Positions 51,042 to 60,532 of a stretch of 64,000 nucleotides of DNA are shown here, in pieces (the stretch's first letter is position 1; each line of letters starts with the position of its first letter). The DNA comes from Stappia stellulata (GTDB lineage: Bacteria > Pseudomonadota > Alphaproteobacteria > Rhizobiales > Stappiaceae). Location of the stretch: positions 1 through 64,000 of the forward strand of contig NZ_JAIVMF010000001.1 in the NCBI RefSeq assembly GCF_020176715.1. The letters are read 5' to 3'. The notes below the pieces were generated by a model that did no database searches, was not told the origin of the DNA, and was given only the letters and a program-made list of their open reading frames with translations. Both the position numbers and the translations under genes were made by a program.

Positions 51042-51344
51042 ATGCGTGGCATTGCTTTCCTGAGCCTTGGCGGGCTTGCGACTGCGGCAGCAGCGGTGGC
51101 TGTTTTCGGCGTCGGCATCACGGTGTACTCCAGCTCCCCCATCGATGTGGCAACGGTCAAGAAGAGCGATCGCCTGCCGAGGACCGTGCAGGTTGCCTGC
51201 GGCAGCGAGACGATGGTCGACACGGCGACCGGCTGCGCCGATATCGCGCGCGCGCTCGCCCCGTCGGAAAGCGACAGCTTCCGCACAACGGCCATCACAG
51301 GCGGACAGACGACCGTTCTCGTCCGCACACGCGTTTCAGAGTGA
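51042..51344 (+). CDS. Small single-helix membrane protein with C-x6-D-x4-C, copy 1
   Basis: A 100-residue protein. One hydrophobic helix (LGGLATAAAAVAVFGVGITV) is followed by a ~65-residue exported part with exactly two Cys spaced 12 apart, CGSETMVDTATGC, and a C-terminal TTVLVRTRV. AAGGAGG precedes the ATG. Related proteins follow at 51611 and 52004: all share a helix and C-x6-D-x4-C, and copy 3 also shares AAVAVFG and a closing VLxR. Function unknown; the Cys pair could form a disulfide in the periplasm. Confidence 0.65.
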   Translation: MRGIAFLSLGGLATAAAAVAVFGVGITVYSSSPIDVATVKKSDRLPRTVQVACGSETMVDTATGCADIARALAPSESDSFRTTAITGGQTTVLVRTRVSE

Positions 51345-51376
51345 TCCGAATCTTCCTGACCTCGGACCTCTCGACA

Positions 51377-51410
51377 GTGTGACGGCGGCTCCCCCGAACC
51401 GCCGTCACAC
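51377..51410 (+). terminator. Perfect 12-bp hairpin after copy 1
   Basis: GTGTGACGGCGG (51377-51388) pairs perfectly with CCGCCGTCACAC (51399-51410) over a 10-base loop, 33 bases past the stop at 51344. No T-run follows, but the strength and place suggest a transcript end. Confidence 0.55.
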
Positions 51411-51610
51411 CTCTCCAGTCTCGCGGAAGACGGCCCCGCCTCGCGCCGGTCATCGTCTTATCCACACTTGGCTGCCCATGCGTTGCGCAACGCCGAGTCA
51501 ATTCGCGTCGCGGCTTGCGGGCATAGGCCGACAGGTTCACGCACCGCGCACGCAGTGTTCACGGTTTTCTGACCTGTCATGCCCTTGTTACATGGGCGAA
51601 AGCAGACCAT

Positions 51611-51928
51611 ATGACCGTCATGATGACGAATTATGAAAAATATCACCCATATAGTCCGATCGCCCTTTGGGTGACCGGAGTTCTGGTATTCGGCGCGACG
51701 CTCGGAACCGGGGTGGCAACCATAGGGACCGTGGCCGACGCGGCTCCTCAACTCGACCGCCTTGCCTCCACCGAGGCGGACACCCCGACATACAAGGATT
51801 GCGACGGGGTCATTTTCCGTGATGCGGACCCCGAGTGTTTCGCCGTGCGCAGCTCCCCGCATCCGGAGCAGGCGCGGGTGCGACCCGACCGCCCCCTGCA
51901 GGATCCCGGAGAAGCCGCCGGATCGTGA
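51611..51928 (+). CDS. Small single-helix membrane protein with C-x6-D-x4-C, copy 2
   Basis: A 105-residue protein. A polar N-terminus (TNYEKYHPYSP) leads to a hydrophobic helix (IALWVTGVLVFGATLGTGVA), then an exported part with CDGVIFRDADPEC, the same C-x6-D-x4-C spacing as its two neighbours. The C-terminal 25 residues are Pro/Arg-rich and disordered. Start could also be the Met at codon 4 or 5. Function unknown. Confidence 0.55.
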   Translation: MTVMMTNYEKYHPYSPIALWVTGVLVFGATLGTGVATIGTVADAAPQLDRLASTEADTPTYKDCDGVIFRDADPECFAVRSSPHPEQARVRPDRPLQDPGEAAGS

Positions 51929-52003
51929 CGCGCGTCACGGTTTCCTTGCCACGTCCGGTGCAGTGTGGAGACACGGAAAACACAAAGCAGGGACGCAACG
52001 GCA

Positions 52004-52357
52004 ATGACCTTCACAGGCAACGACCTCAAGACACCTTCAGACAAGACGTTTCGCGACATCGCTCTGGCAGCGGTTGCAGCAGTGGCGGTCTTCGGCGCCG
52101 TCCTCACCGTTGCACAGACGGTCAAGATGGCGGCGGCCAGCGATATTGCGCCGGCGGCCTCGTCCGCAAAGGCGGACCGAGTGACGTCGGCCCTGCCGGC
52201 GACCTGCAAGAGCGAGGCATGGGGCGACTGGTCGGCGGATTGCCTGGCGGCCATCAGCGGCACCGTCAATCCGCGCCAGGTCCGCTTCGAGACCTTCGAG
52301 GCCCGCGACGTCGAGGGCAAGACCTCCGTCCTCGCCCGGGTGCCGGCCCGCACCTGA
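52004..52357 (+). CDS. Small single-helix membrane protein with C-x6-D-x4-C, copy 3
   Basis: A 117-residue protein. A ~17-residue cytoplasmic part, a helix (IALAAVAAVAVFGAVLTVAQ) and an exported domain with CKSEAWGDWSADC, then AISGTVNPRQVRFETFEARD and SVLARVPA. Closest to copy 1 (shared AAVAVFG, C-x-S-E-x3-D-x4-C, VLxRV). AGGGA precedes the ATG at 52004. Followed by a strong hairpin that also faces gyrA. Confidence 0.65.
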   Translation: MTFTGNDLKTPSDKTFRDIALAAVAAVAVFGAVLTVAQTVKMAAASDIAPAASSAKADRVTSALPATCKSEAWGDWSADCLAAISGTVNPRQVRFETFEARDVEGKTSVLARVPART

Positions 52358-52379
52358 GCCGCAGTCCCGCCCAACCGCA

Positions 52380-52413
52380 AAAGGCGACGCCCTGGATCCC
52401 AGGCGTCGCCTTT
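52380..52413. terminator. Bidirectional hairpin between the small-protein trio and gyrA
   Basis: AAAGGCGACGCC (52380-52391) pairs perfectly with GGCGTCGCCTTT (52402-52413) over a 10-base loop, giving T's at the 3' side on both strands. It lies 22 bases past the stop of copy 3 and 49 bases past the gyrA stop. Confidence 0.75.
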
Positions 52414-52462
52414 GCTGTTTCCGGCGCCGATCGGTGCGCCGATCCGGCCTGAAGGCCCAGGA

Positions 52463-55321
52463 TTATTCGGGCTTGTCGTCGGGTCCGGGCGCGCCGTCAC
52501 TGGCGGGTGACGGACCGTCTCCCTCGCCGGCACCGCCCGCAGTATCCGCACCGCCGTCATCGGGCGCACCGTCGGACGCGGCAGAGGTCTCTTCTCCGGC
52601 CTCGAGATCGCCGTCCTCGGCGTCCTCGTCGGAGATCCGCGACACGGAAACAACTTCCTCGCCCTCGGCCGTGCTGAACACGATCACGCCCTGTGTCGCG
52701 CGGCCGGCGATGCGGATGCCGTCGACCGGGCAACGGATCAACTGCCCGCCATTGGTCACCAGCATGATCTGATCGTTGTCTTCCACCGGGAAGGAGGCAA
52801 CCAGCGGACCGTTGCGATCCGTCACCGCCATGGCGGTGATGCCCTTGCCGCCGCGCCCGGTCACCCGATACTCGAAGGACGACGAGCGCTTGCCGTAGCC
52901 GTTCTCCGACAGCGTCAGGATGATCTGCTCCGCCGCGCTCATCGCCGCATAGCGCTCCTGCGACAGTTCGCCTTCCGCGACCTCTTCCTCTTCTCCGGCA
53001 ACCGACTGATCGGCCATGTCGTCCCCCTCGCCCCGCATCAGGCGACGGCGGCGCAGATAGGCCACCCGCTCCTCGGCCGTGCAATCGAAGTGATGCAGGA
53101 TCGACATGGAGATCACATGATCGTCGTCCGCCAGATTGATGCCGCGCACACCGACCGAGTTGCGGCCCGCGAAGACGCGCACCCCGGTCACCGGGAAGCG
53201 GATGCACTGGCCGAGCGCGGTCGTCAGGTGAACGTCGTCATATTCGGTACAGGTGAAGACGCCGACGATGCCGTCGCCCTCCTCCAGCTTCATGGCGATC
53301 TTGCCGTTCTTGTTGATCTGCTGGAAATCGGAGAGCTTGTTGCGCCGCACCGTGCCGCGCCGGGTCGCGAACATCACGTCGAGGTTCGCCCAGCTCTCCT
53401 CATCCTCCGGCAGCGGCAGGATCGAGGTGATCTGTTCGCCCGGCTCCAGCGGCAGCATGTTGACCAGCGCCTTTCCGCGGGAGGTCGGACCGCCGACGGG
53501 CAAGCGCCAGACCTTCATCTTGTAGGCGATGCCGCGCGAAGAGAAGAACAGCACCGGCGTATGGGTGTTGGCGACGAAGAGACGCGTGACGAAATCCTCG
53601 TCCTTCGTTGCCATGCCCGAGCGGCCCTTGCCGCCGCGTCGCTGCGCCCGGTAGGTGTCGAGCGGCACGCGCTTGATGTAACCGGCGTGGCTGACGGTAA
53701 CGACCATGTCCTCGCGGCGGATCAGGTCCTCGTCCTCGAGGTCCGCGCCGCCATCGACGATTTCCGTCCGGCGCGGGGTGGCGAATTCCTCGCGGATTTC
53801 CGTCAGTTCCTTGCGGATGATGTCGAGGATCCGGGCGCGGGAGCGCAGGATATCGAGGAAGTCCTGGATTTCCGCGCCGATCTTGTTCAACTCGTCGGCG
53901 ATTTCATCGCGCCCGAGGGCGGTCAGGCGCTGCAGGCGCAGGTCGAGGATCGCACGGGCCTGCTCTTCCGACAGCCGATAGGTGCCGTCCTCCTGCACCA
54001 TGTGGCGCGGGTCGTCGATGAGGCGGATCAGCGGCTCGACGTCGCGGGCCGGCCAGTGCCGTTCCATCAACTGGGCGCGGGCGGTCGCGGGATCCGGCGC
54101 GGTGCGGATGAGGTGAATGACCTCGTCGATGTTGGCGACGGCGATCGCCAGACCGACCAAAACATGGGCGCGGTCGCGCGCCTTTTTCAGCAGGAAGCGC
54201 GTGCGCCGGCCGATCACCTCCTCGCGGAAGGCGATAAAGGCGCTCAGCATGTCCTTCAGGCCAAGCTGCTCCGGCCGTCCGCCGTTGAGCGCCACCATGT
54301 TGCAGCCGAAGCTCGTCTGCAGCGCGGAGAAGCGGTAGAGATTGTTCAAGACCACTTCGGCAACGGCGTCGCGCTTCAGTTCGATCACGACGCGCATGCC
54401 GGTGCGGTCGGATTCGTCGCGAATGTCGGAAATCCCCTCGAGGCGCTTGTCGCGGACGCTTTCCGCGATGCGCTCGATCATCGTCGACTTGTTCACCTGA
54501 TAGGGGATTTCGGTGACGATGATCGCGAAGCGGTCCTTGCGGATCTCCTCCACCTCGGCCTTGCCGCGCATGACCACCGAGCCGCGCGCCGTTTCATAGG
54601 CCGAGCGGATGCCGGACCGTCCGAGAATGATGCCGCCCGTCGGAAAGTCGGGACCGGGAACGATCTCCATCAGCTCCGCCGTGGTCATGGCCGGATTGTC
54701 CATCAGCGCGATGGAGGCGTCGATCACTTCGCCCAGATTGTGCGGCGGAATATTCGTCGCCATGCCGACGGCGATGCCGCCCGCGCCATTGACCAGAAGG
54801 TTCGGGAACTTCGCCGGCAGGACGACAGGCTCGCTCTCGGAGTTGTCGTAGTTGTCCTGGAAGTTGACCGTATCCTTGTCGATGTCGTCGAGGATGCGCT
54901 GGGTGACCTTTTCCAGACGACACTCGGTGTAACGCATCGCGGCGGCCGGATCGCCGTCGACGGAGCCGAAGTTGCCCTGGCCGTCGATCAGCGGCAGGCG
55001 CAGCGAGAACGGCTGCGCCATGCGCACGAGCGCGTCATAGATCGCGCTGTCGCCATGCGGGTGATATTTACCCATGACGTCACCGACCACACGGGCCGAC
55101 TTGCGGTAGGGCTTGTTCCACTCGTAGCCGTTTTCGTGCATCGAATAGAGGATGCGCCGATGCACCGGCTTCAGCCCGTCGCGAACGTCCGGCAATGCGC
55201 GGCTGACGATCACGCTCATGGCATAATCGAGGTAGCTGCGCTTCATTTCGTCGGTGATGGAAATCGGCCGAATGTCGGACGGAAGTCCGCCCGACGGTGC
55301 GCTCGTGTCGCGGTCTGCCAA
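52463..55321 (-). CDS. gyrA: DNA gyrase subunit A
   Basis: A 952-residue subunit that breaks and rejoins DNA in gyrase, introducing negative supercoils with GyrB. The catalytic Tyr is in [14 protein letters not shown], and the quinolone region reads [20 protein letters not shown], keeping the Ser and Asp that are usually altered in resistant mutants. The GyrA box is QRRGGKG (in [13 protein letters not shown]), with beta-pinwheel repeats after it. The C-terminus is extended by an acidic, Gly/Ala-rich tail ([20 protein letters not shown] onwards, ~55 residues). Start at 55321. Confidence 0.98.
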   Translation of the reverse strand: MADRDTSAPSGGLPSDIRPISITDEMKRSYLDYAMSVIVSRALPDVRDGLKPVHRRILYSMHENGYEWNKPYRKSARVVGDVMGKYHPHGDSAIYDALVRMAQPFSLRLPLIDGQGNFGSVDGDPAAAMRYTECRLEKVTQRILDDIDKDTVNFQDNYDNSESEPVVLPAKFPNLLVNGAGGIAVGMATNIPPHNLGEVIDASIALMDNPAMTTAELMEIVPGPDFPTGGIILGRSGIRSAYETARGSVVMRGKAEVEEIRKDRFAIIVTEIPYQVNKSTMIERIAESVRDKRLEGISDIRDESDRTGMRVVIELKRDAVAEVVLNNLYRFSALQTSFGCNMVALNGGRPEQLGLKDMLSAFIAFREEVIGRRTRFLLKKARDRAHVLVGLAIAVANIDEVIHLIRTAPDPATARAQLMERHWPARDVEPLIRLIDDPRHMVQEDGTYRLSEEQARAILDLRLQRLTALGRDEIADELNKIGAEIQDFLDILRSRARILDIIRKELTEIREEFATPRRTEIVDGGADLEDEDLIRREDMVVTVSHAGYIKRVPLDTYRAQRRGGKGRSGMATKDEDFVTRLFVANTHTPVLFFSSRGIAYKMKVWRLPVGGPTSRGKALVNMLPLEPGEQITSILPLPEDEESWANLDVMFATRRGTVRRNKLSDFQQINKNGKIAMKLEEGDGIVGVFTCTEYDDVHLTTALGQCIRFPVTGVRVFAGRNSVGVRGINLADDDHVISMSILHHFDCTAEERVAYLRRRRLMRGEGDDMADQSVAGEEEEVAEGELSQERYAAMSAAEQIILTLSENGYGKRSSSFEYRVTGRGGKGITAMAVTDRNGPLVASFPVEDNDQIMLVTNGGQLIRCPVDGIRIAGRATQGVIVFSTAEGEEVVSVSRISDEDAEDGDLEAGEETSAASDGAPDDGGADTAGGAGEGDGPSPASDGAPGPDDKPE

Positions 55322-55542
55322 GGGGGTGTCTCACATCTGTTGAAATCGTGCGTTTCTTATAGCCGATTCCGGCGCTTCCGACAAATCCGGCACCCCAAAA
55401 GACCCGGCTAATAAGCCATATAAAACAATGCTTTGTATCGACCTTTCGGGAAACTGAAAATGGGTTGTGGGAACGGGGTCCCGACAGGTCGCGTTTTGGC
55501 TGCTATAAGCGCAATATCGGGAATCGGACGATCGGGGGGACG

Positions 55543-56181
55543 ATGCTTGCGGACTATCTGGTAAACGCCTTCGCGACGCTCTTCGTGACCATCGATCCGG
55601 TGGGGCTCGCGCCGATGTTCCTGGCCGTCACGGCCGGCGCCACGCCTGCCGTTCGCAAGCGCGTCGCGATCCGTGCGGTGCTGATCGGCGGCGGCATCCT
55701 GTTCCTGTTCCTGGTGGCGGGAAAGAACCTGCTCGGCGCGCTCGGCATCTCCGTGCCCGCCTTCCAGATCGCCGGCGGCCTGCTGCTCCTGATGATCGCC
55801 GTGGAGATGGTGTTCGAGAAGCGCAACCGGCGAAAATCGGAAACCGCCGAGAAGGCCGTCGCCCATCACGACGATCTGCATGACGTGGCCGTATTTCCGC
55901 TGGCGATCCCGCTGATCGCCGGACCGGCCGCGATCAGCGCCGTGATCCTGCTGTCGTCGCAGGCGCCCGACACGATCTCCGTCCTGGGCCTCGCCTCGGT
56001 GATCGGGGTGATCGTTGCGACCTGCTACCTGTCGTTCCTGCTCGCCGACCGCATCGAGCGTCTTCTGGGCGACACGGCCGCCATGGTCATCACCCGCCTT
56101 CTCGGCGTGCTTCTCGCCGCCCTGTCCGTGCAGTTCATCGCCGACGGCGTCATCGCGCTGATTGCAGCCGCCAACGGGTGA
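55543..56181 (+). CDS. MarC-family integral membrane protein
   Basis: A 212-residue protein with six predicted helices. The opening LVNAFATLFVTIDPVGLAPM and FQIAGGLLLLMIAVEMVF, then FPLAIPLIAGPAAISAVILL are typical of the MarC/SNARE-associated-like UPF0056 family, whose role is unclear (once linked to antibiotic resistance). A cytoplasmic loop EKRNRRKSETAEKAVAHHDD sits in the middle. The ATG at 55543 is preceded by GGGGGG. It diverges from gyrA. Confidence 0.9.
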   Translation: MLADYLVNAFATLFVTIDPVGLAPMFLAVTAGATPAVRKRVAIRAVLIGGGILFLFLVAGKNLLGALGISVPAFQIAGGLLLLMIAVEMVFEKRNRRKSETAEKAVAHHDDLHDVAVFPLAIPLIAGPAAISAVILLSSQAPDTISVLGLASVIGVIVATCYLSFLLADRIERLLGDTAAMVITRLLGVLLAALSVQFIADGVIALIAAANG

Positions 56182-56187
56182 GCCGGA

Positions 56188-57039
56188 TCAGCCCAGCTCC
56201 AGCGTGGTGATGCCATAGGTGCGGGCAAGGTCGAGCTCCGGCGAGGGCCCGCGATACATGCGCACGGTCTCGAATTCCGGCGACAGCTCGTATTTCTCGG
56301 CGAGATCGAGCCCGGACTCGTTCGCGGCGGGAACGTCGAGGAAAACCATTTGCCCGCGCACCTCGCCGGCGAGCGCCTGGAACAGCGTGTCGGCGATCTC
56401 CGGCGTATCGGCGAGCAGCGGGCCGATCTTGAAGCCCTCCCGGCACCGGCGGATCACCCCGTAGCCGCGCAAGTTGCCGTCCTCGACGAAGACATAGCCG
56501 CGCCGCCCGGCGATCATCGGCGCGCACCAAGTGGTCAGGAACCGGTCGCGCGTGGTGGCGAAAAACGGCCGATCGTAGGCAAGCACGGAGGGCATCACCC
56601 CCTGCCCCAGGACGGCGACGCGGGGGTCCATCGGCGGCGTCGCCACCGAGAGCCCGCCATGGCGAAGCGTGTGATAGTCGCTTTCAAAGCCCGTCAGGCG
56701 ATAGGTCTCTTCCTGCGCCAGAACCGCGTCGAGGCCGATGGTACGCCCCTTCAGGTGTTCGAGGGCGCGGTCCCACAGCGGTCGCGCCAGGCCCTGTCCG
56801 CGCCAGTCCGGATGGCAGATGTAGAAACCGATGAAGCCGAAATCCTCGCCGTAGCGGACCGCCGAAATGCAGGACACCGGCGTGCCGTCGCATTCTCCGA
56901 CGAAGAAACCGCCCGGATCGCTGGCGCGGAAGGCGGCCGCATCCTCAAGGCCCGGGTTCCAGCCCTCCTCCGCGGCCCAGTCGAGGGCGCGCTCCATGTC
57001 GGCGGCTTCCATCGGGCGGATGACGAGGGTCGCTGACAT
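56188..57039 (-). CDS. GNAT-family N-acetyltransferase
   Basis: A 283-residue acetyltransferase. The N-terminal ~140 residues are a GNAT domain: LVIRPMEAADMERALDWAAE, VSCISAVRYGEDFGFIGFYI and the acetyl-CoA loop HPDWRGQGLARPLWD, which fits R/Q-x-x-G-x-G/A. The remaining half resembles the YitH/HolE C-terminal domain (YVFVEDGNLRGYGVIRRCRE, IADTLFQALAGEVRGQMVFL). Substrate unknown. The Met at 57039 is chosen; the frame opens 34 codons upstream into dsbB. Confidence 0.85.
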   Translation of the reverse strand: MSATLVIRPMEAADMERALDWAAEEGWNPGLEDAAAFRASDPGGFFVGECDGTPVSCISAVRYGEDFGFIGFYICHPDWRGQGLARPLWDRALEHLKGRTIGLDAVLAQEETYRLTGFESDYHTLRHGGLSVATPPMDPRVAVLGQGVMPSVLAYDRPFFATTRDRFLTTWCAPMIAGRRGYVFVEDGNLRGYGVIRRCREGFKIGPLLADTPEIADTLFQALAGEVRGQMVFLDVPAANESGLDLAEKYELSPEFETVRMYRGPSPELDLARTYGITTLELG

Positions 57040-57074
57040 GTCTGGCTCTCCGGTGCGCGGATACGGGTCGGGCG

Positions 57075-57644
57075 TCAGGAGCCCGCAGGCGCCAGCAGCC
57101 GGTAGGATACGGGATCGTCCGGGCAGGACGCCAGACCGCATTCAAGCCCGGTGCTGAGCGCATTGGCTGCGGCCAGCAACACGATGAGGCCGACGGCCAG
57201 CGTCCCGAACGCCGGCCAGGCCGCGCGGTCGCGCGGGTCGCGCCGGGCGGCGGGCGTAGAATCGCGCAGGATCAGCATGGCGGCGCAGGCGGCAATCGCC
57301 ACGACGAAGACGACAAAGGCCCAGGTGTAGAAATGCAGCCCGAGGAACGGCGCGCCATAGCCCGCGTCGCCCGGCTGGATGTGCAGCAGCACCTGGCGCA
57401 TGGCAAAGCCCGCGCCGACCAGCCCGGCGAGAATCGTCACGCCGTAATGCGCCGGATGCGGCCCGCGCGCGACGGTCAGCACCGGGCCGATGGCGAGCAG
57501 CAGGAAGCCGCCGCGCTGCAGCAGGCACAGGGGACACGGCAGTTCGCCGCCGAAGATCTGGTCCGCGAAGGCCACCAGCAGGACCGCGGAAATCGCGAAA
57601 AGCGCGGCGACGTTGAGAAGACCCTCGGTCTTGTGGGAAATCAT
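57075..57644 (-). CDS. DsbB-family disulfide oxidoreductase
   Basis: A 189-residue four-helix inner-membrane protein that would pass electrons from DsbA-type thiols to quinone. The first Cys pair is in ELPCPLCLLQRGGFLLLAIG (CxxC followed by the conserved Gln-Arg), and the second is in LECGLASCPDDP near the C-terminus, where the spacing (C-x4-C) matches the DsbB second pair. The Met at 57644 starts right before the first helix; the frame is open 82 codons upstream without sense. Next to a DUF5993 gene. Confidence 0.9.
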   Translation of the reverse strand: MISHKTEGLLNVAALFAISAVLLVAFADQIFGGELPCPLCLLQRGGFLLLAIGPVLTVARGPHPAHYGVTILAGLVGAGFAMRQVLLHIQPGDAGYGAPFLGLHFYTWAFVVFVVAIAACAAMLILRDSTPAARRDPRDRAAWPAFGTLAVGLIVLLAAANALSTGLECGLASCPDDPVSYRLLAPAGS

Positions 57645-57655
57645 CGAAAGATCTT

Positions 57656-57814
57656 TCAAAACGACAGCGGAAGCGCGTCGGAGGCGTGATGGAAATAGAC
57701 GCCGATGGCGAAGACGAAGGACAGGCCGGCAAGACCGACGGTCATCCGCCGGGAGCCGAAGCCGGCGGAGGCCAGGGTCGCGGTCAAAAGCACAAACAAC
57801 GCAGTCAGAAACAT
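57656..57814 (-). CDS. DUF5993 small membrane protein
   Basis: A 52-residue protein with two hydrophobic segments (FLTALFVLLTATLASAGFG and TVGLAGLSFVFAIGVYFHH). This form matches the DUF5993 family, typically encoded next to dsbB-like genes. It ends 11 bases before the dsbB start, so the two are co-transcribed. It may help or stabilise DsbB, which is inference only. TCAGG precedes the ATG at 57814. Confidence 0.7.
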   Translation of the reverse strand: MFLTALFVLLTATLASAGFGSRRMTVGLAGLSFVFAIGVYFHHASDALPLSF

Positions 57815-57932
57815 GGCCTGAGGGACCTGAAAACGAGAGGACGCGGAACGCGGGTCGAGCGGAAGCCGCACGCCGCCAGGACGCCGACACTGCCTGTGCT
57901 TACTCCCGTTTCGCGCCCGCGTCGAGACCGCC

Positions 57933-58319
57933 TCAGTCCAGATCGACCAAAACGGAGCGTCCTCCCAGTCCGTGCACGCTGTCGCGGGCCCGCACCTCCA
58001 CCGATCCGGTGCCGGCCGGAATCTCGACACCCGACAACGACCGGGTGAAGGGCTGCTCGTCGACATGAGGATGCGCCAGCACGCGTTGCCCGAGCACCGT
58101 GCCGTCGGGCGCCACCACCTCCCACAGGTCGGCATAGTGGTCCCAGCCTTCCTCGGCATGGGCAACGGTGACGTCGAAGCGCCAGGTGCCGTCGCCGGCC
58201 TGCTGCGCAACGACCTCGACGACATCCGCCTTTCCGGCGAGCGCGGGGGGCGGCGCGGACCATGCGAGAGCGGCGATCCCCGCGCAAACGGCCCACAGGG
58301 TGCTGCGTTTCCTTGGCAT
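57933..58319 (-). CDS. Secreted protein of unknown function upstream of the dsbB unit
   Basis: A 128-residue protein with a signal peptide (WAVCAGIAALAWSAPPPALA) and a beta-rich body (VVEVVAQQAGDGTWRFDVTV, LWEVVAPDGTVLGQRVLAHP, GTGSVEVRARDSVHGLGGRS). No Cys in the mature part. HVDEQPFTRSL and HADEG-type segments have His and Asp that could bind metal. I do not recognise the family. It lies in the same direction as DUF5993/dsbB, 118 bases upstream. Confidence 0.65.
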   Translation of the reverse strand: MPRKRSTLWAVCAGIAALAWSAPPPALAGKADVVEVVAQQAGDGTWRFDVTVAHAEEGWDHYADLWEVVAPDGTVLGQRVLAHPHVDEQPFTRSLSGVEIPAGTGSVEVRARDSVHGLGGRSVLVDLD

Positions 58320-58451
58320 GATCGGCCTCCCGGGTTGATTTTGACGGGTGTCTCGGCCTTGACTACCCCCTCATGGCACGGATGCGCGAGTCACAAGCGC
58401 GTCACCGCCCGCCGCCTGCGGGCGTGCCAGCCAGAACAGGGGACGCCACGC

Positions 58452-59414
58452 ATGGCCGCCACAGGCTCCAAAAAAGTCATCTATGCCGCTCTCGCCGGCA
58501 ACGGCCTGATCGCCATCACCAAGTTCTTCGCGGCCGCCTACACCGGCTCCTCGGCGATGCTGTCGGAGGGAATCCACTCGCTGGTCGACACCGGCAACCA
58601 GGGGCTCCTGCTCTACGGCCTCAAGAAGGCGGATCAGCCGGCCGACGAGAAGCACCCGTTCGGCTATGGCGTGGAGCTCTATTTCTGGGCCTTCGTGGTG
58701 GCGATCCTGATCTTCGCCGTCGGCTCCGGCATTTCGATCTACGAAGGCATCCAGAAGATCCTGCATCCGCATCCGATCACCTCGCCGATCGTCGCCTATG
58801 TGGTTTTGAGCCTGGCCATCGTCTTTGAATCGGTTGCCTGGTGGATTGCCTACAAGGAGTTCGACCGGGTGCGCGGCCAGCGCGGCCTTCTGCAGGCGGT
58901 GCGCGAGAGCAAGGACCCGGCCGTCTTCACCGTGCTGTTCGAGGACACCGCGGCGATGGCCGGCCTTGTCGTGGCGCTGCTGGGGCTGCTCGGCGTCCAG
59001 TTCCTCGGCCTGCCGTGGCTCGATGGCGCGGCCTCGGTCATGATCGGCGTGATCCTGGCGCTGACCGCCGCGTTTCTGGCTTATGAAACCAAGAGCCTGC
59101 TCGTCGGCGAGGGCGCCGACCCCGCCACGGTGGAGGTTATCCGCAACCTCGTCGAGGCGACGCCGACCGTCTCGCGCATGAACGAGATCCGCACCCTGCA
59201 TCGCGGTCCGCAGGACGTGCTGCTGGCGCTGTCCATCGATTTCGAGAACAACCTCACCGTCGGCAGCGTGGAGGAATCGATCTACGCGCTCGAGGTGGCG
59301 ATCAAGCGGCGCTTTCCCATCGTGCGACGGGTGTTCATCGAAGCGCAGGCCACCCGCCATCATATGGAAATGCTGGAAGCCGACCGCCGGCACGACGATC
59401 CGCCGGCGAGTTGA
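58452..59414 (+). CDS. Cation diffusion facilitator family transporter
   Basis: A 320-residue CDF membrane protein that exports divalent metal ions in exchange for protons. Six helices; the metal-site residues in helix II are in LSEGIHSLVDTGNQGLLLYG (His/Asp) and in helix V in VLFEDTAAMAGLVVALLG (Glu/Asp), after HPFGYGVELYFWAFVVAILI. A C-terminal cytoplasmic ferredoxin-like domain is also present. The metal (Zn, Fe, Mn, Co) is not determined by the sequence seen. ATG at 58452 with AGGGGA upstream. Confidence 0.88.
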   Translation: MAATGSKKVIYAALAGNGLIAITKFFAAAYTGSSAMLSEGIHSLVDTGNQGLLLYGLKKADQPADEKHPFGYGVELYFWAFVVAILIFAVGSGISIYEGIQKILHPHPITSPIVAYVVLSLAIVFESVAWWIAYKEFDRVRGQRGLLQAVRESKDPAVFTVLFEDTAAMAGLVVALLGLLGVQFLGLPWLDGAASVMIGVILALTAAFLAYETKSLLVGEGADPATVEVIRNLVEATPTVSRMNEIRTLHRGPQDVLLALSIDFENNLTVGSVEESIYALEVAIKRRFPIVRRVFIEAQATRHHMEMLEADRRHDDPPAS

Positions 59415-59426
59415 CCCGAGGCCCCT

Positions 59427-59954
59427 TCAGCGCCCGAGGCGCTCCGCCAGATCGCGCCAGGGATCGAGCGACCAATGGCCGCGCGCGGCCCCTGACGGTG
59501 ACGGCAGCACCTGGATCCGGGTCGTTTCAATCGTCGGGGTCTGGAGGCCATAGGCCAGAGCGCGGGTCGGGCAGCCGAAATACAGGGCCGCGGCCCGCTT
59601 GCTGGTGAAGGCCAGGGCGCGCGGCGCCACGGCCGCAATGCGCTCGGCGAGCCCGCGCGCGTCGCAGCCAGCGGGATCGAGCTCATGATCCTGGCCGATG
59701 TGCGCCTTGGCGATATCCGTCAGACCGATGCCGAAGTTGGGAAGTTCCGGGAATTCCTGCGGAGAAAACAGGCGCGGCGTCAGGCCGACTTCGGCCAGCG
59801 CCCACCAGAACCGGTTGCCGGGGCCGGCGTAATAGGCCCTCGCCTGCGCGGACCGGCGCCCGGCGCCGGTGCCGCAAAAGACAACGTCCAGACCCGGCTG
59901 CAGAACGTCGGGCAGGACGGGCGCGCGCGATGCATCTGTCTCGCGCGCCTCCAT
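59427..59954 (-). CDS. mug: G/U(T) mismatch-specific DNA glycosylase Mug
   Basis: A 175-residue uracil-DNA-glycosylase-fold repair enzyme that removes uracil or thymine opposite guanine. It has VVFCGTGAGRRSAQARAYYA, GPGNRFWWALAEVGLTP, IGLTDIAKA and the closing LPSPSGAARGHWS, all typical of Mug/TDG. It is next to ssb and uvrA, so three DNA-repair genes are together. Mug stop faces the CDF gene. Confidence 0.92.
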   Translation of the reverse strand: MEARETDASRAPVLPDVLQPGLDVVFCGTGAGRRSAQARAYYAGPGNRFWWALAEVGLTPRLFSPQEFPELPNFGIGLTDIAKAHIGQDHELDPAGCDARGLAERIAAVAPRALAFTSKRAAALYFGCPTRALAYGLQTPTIETTRIQVLPSPSGAARGHWSLDPWRDLAERLGR

Positions 59955-59956
59955 CG

Positions 59957-60532
59957 TCAGAACGGGATTTCGTCGTCCATGTCGCCCGGACCGCCGAAGC
60001 CGCCGCGCTGACCGCCGCCGGAAGACGATCCGCCACCGGGCTTGCCACCGCCGGACGGACCGCCCTGGTCGTAACCGCCGCCCTGATCGTAGCCGACGCC
60101 CTGGTCGTAGCCGCCGCCGCCCTGCTCGACGTAGCCGCCACCACCGCCGGAGCGACCGCCACCGCCAGCGCCGCCCTCACCGCGCCCGTCGAGCATGGTG
60201 AGCGATCCGTTGAAGCCCTGAAGCACGACTTCGGTGCTGTAGCGGTCCTGACCGGACTGGTCCTGCCACTTGCGGGTCTGGAGCTGGCCCTCGACATAGA
60301 CCTTCGAGCCCTTGCGCAGATAGTTTTCCGCGACCTTGGCAAGTCCCTCGTTGAAGATCACGACGCGATGCCATTCCGTGCGCTCGCGGCGCTCTCCGGA
60401 GTTCTTGTCGCGCCAGTTCTCGGAGGTCGCCAGACGCAGGTTCACCACGGGACGCCCGTCCTGCATCCGCCGGACTTCCGGATCGGCACCCAGATTGCCG
60501 ACCAGGATCACCTTGTTGACGCTTCCCGACAT
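59957..60532 (-). CDS. ssb: Single-stranded DNA-binding protein
   Basis: A 191-residue SSB. The OB fold covers about residues 3-110 ([60 protein letters not shown]), then a Gly-rich linker (repeated GGGYDQG units) and the acidic tip DMDDEIPF that recruits repair and replication partners. Shares a 423-bp divergent region with uvrA that contains a LexA box. mug starts 2 bases after its stop. Confidence 0.97.
   Translation of the reverse strand: MSGSVNKVILVGNLGADPEVRRMQDGRPVVNLRLATSENWRDKNSGERRERTEWHRVVIFNEGLAKVAENYLRKGSKVYVEGQLQTRKWQDQSGQDRYSTEVVLQGFNGSLTMLDGRGEGGAGGGGRSGGGGGYVEQGGGGYDQGVGYDQGGGYDQGGPSGGGKPGGGSSSGGGQRGGFGGPGDMDDEIPF

Noticed and set aside
53090-55411. Long plus-strand frame opposite gyrA
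   Set aside because: Antisense shadow of gyrA with shadow-type composition; no start signal or motif.
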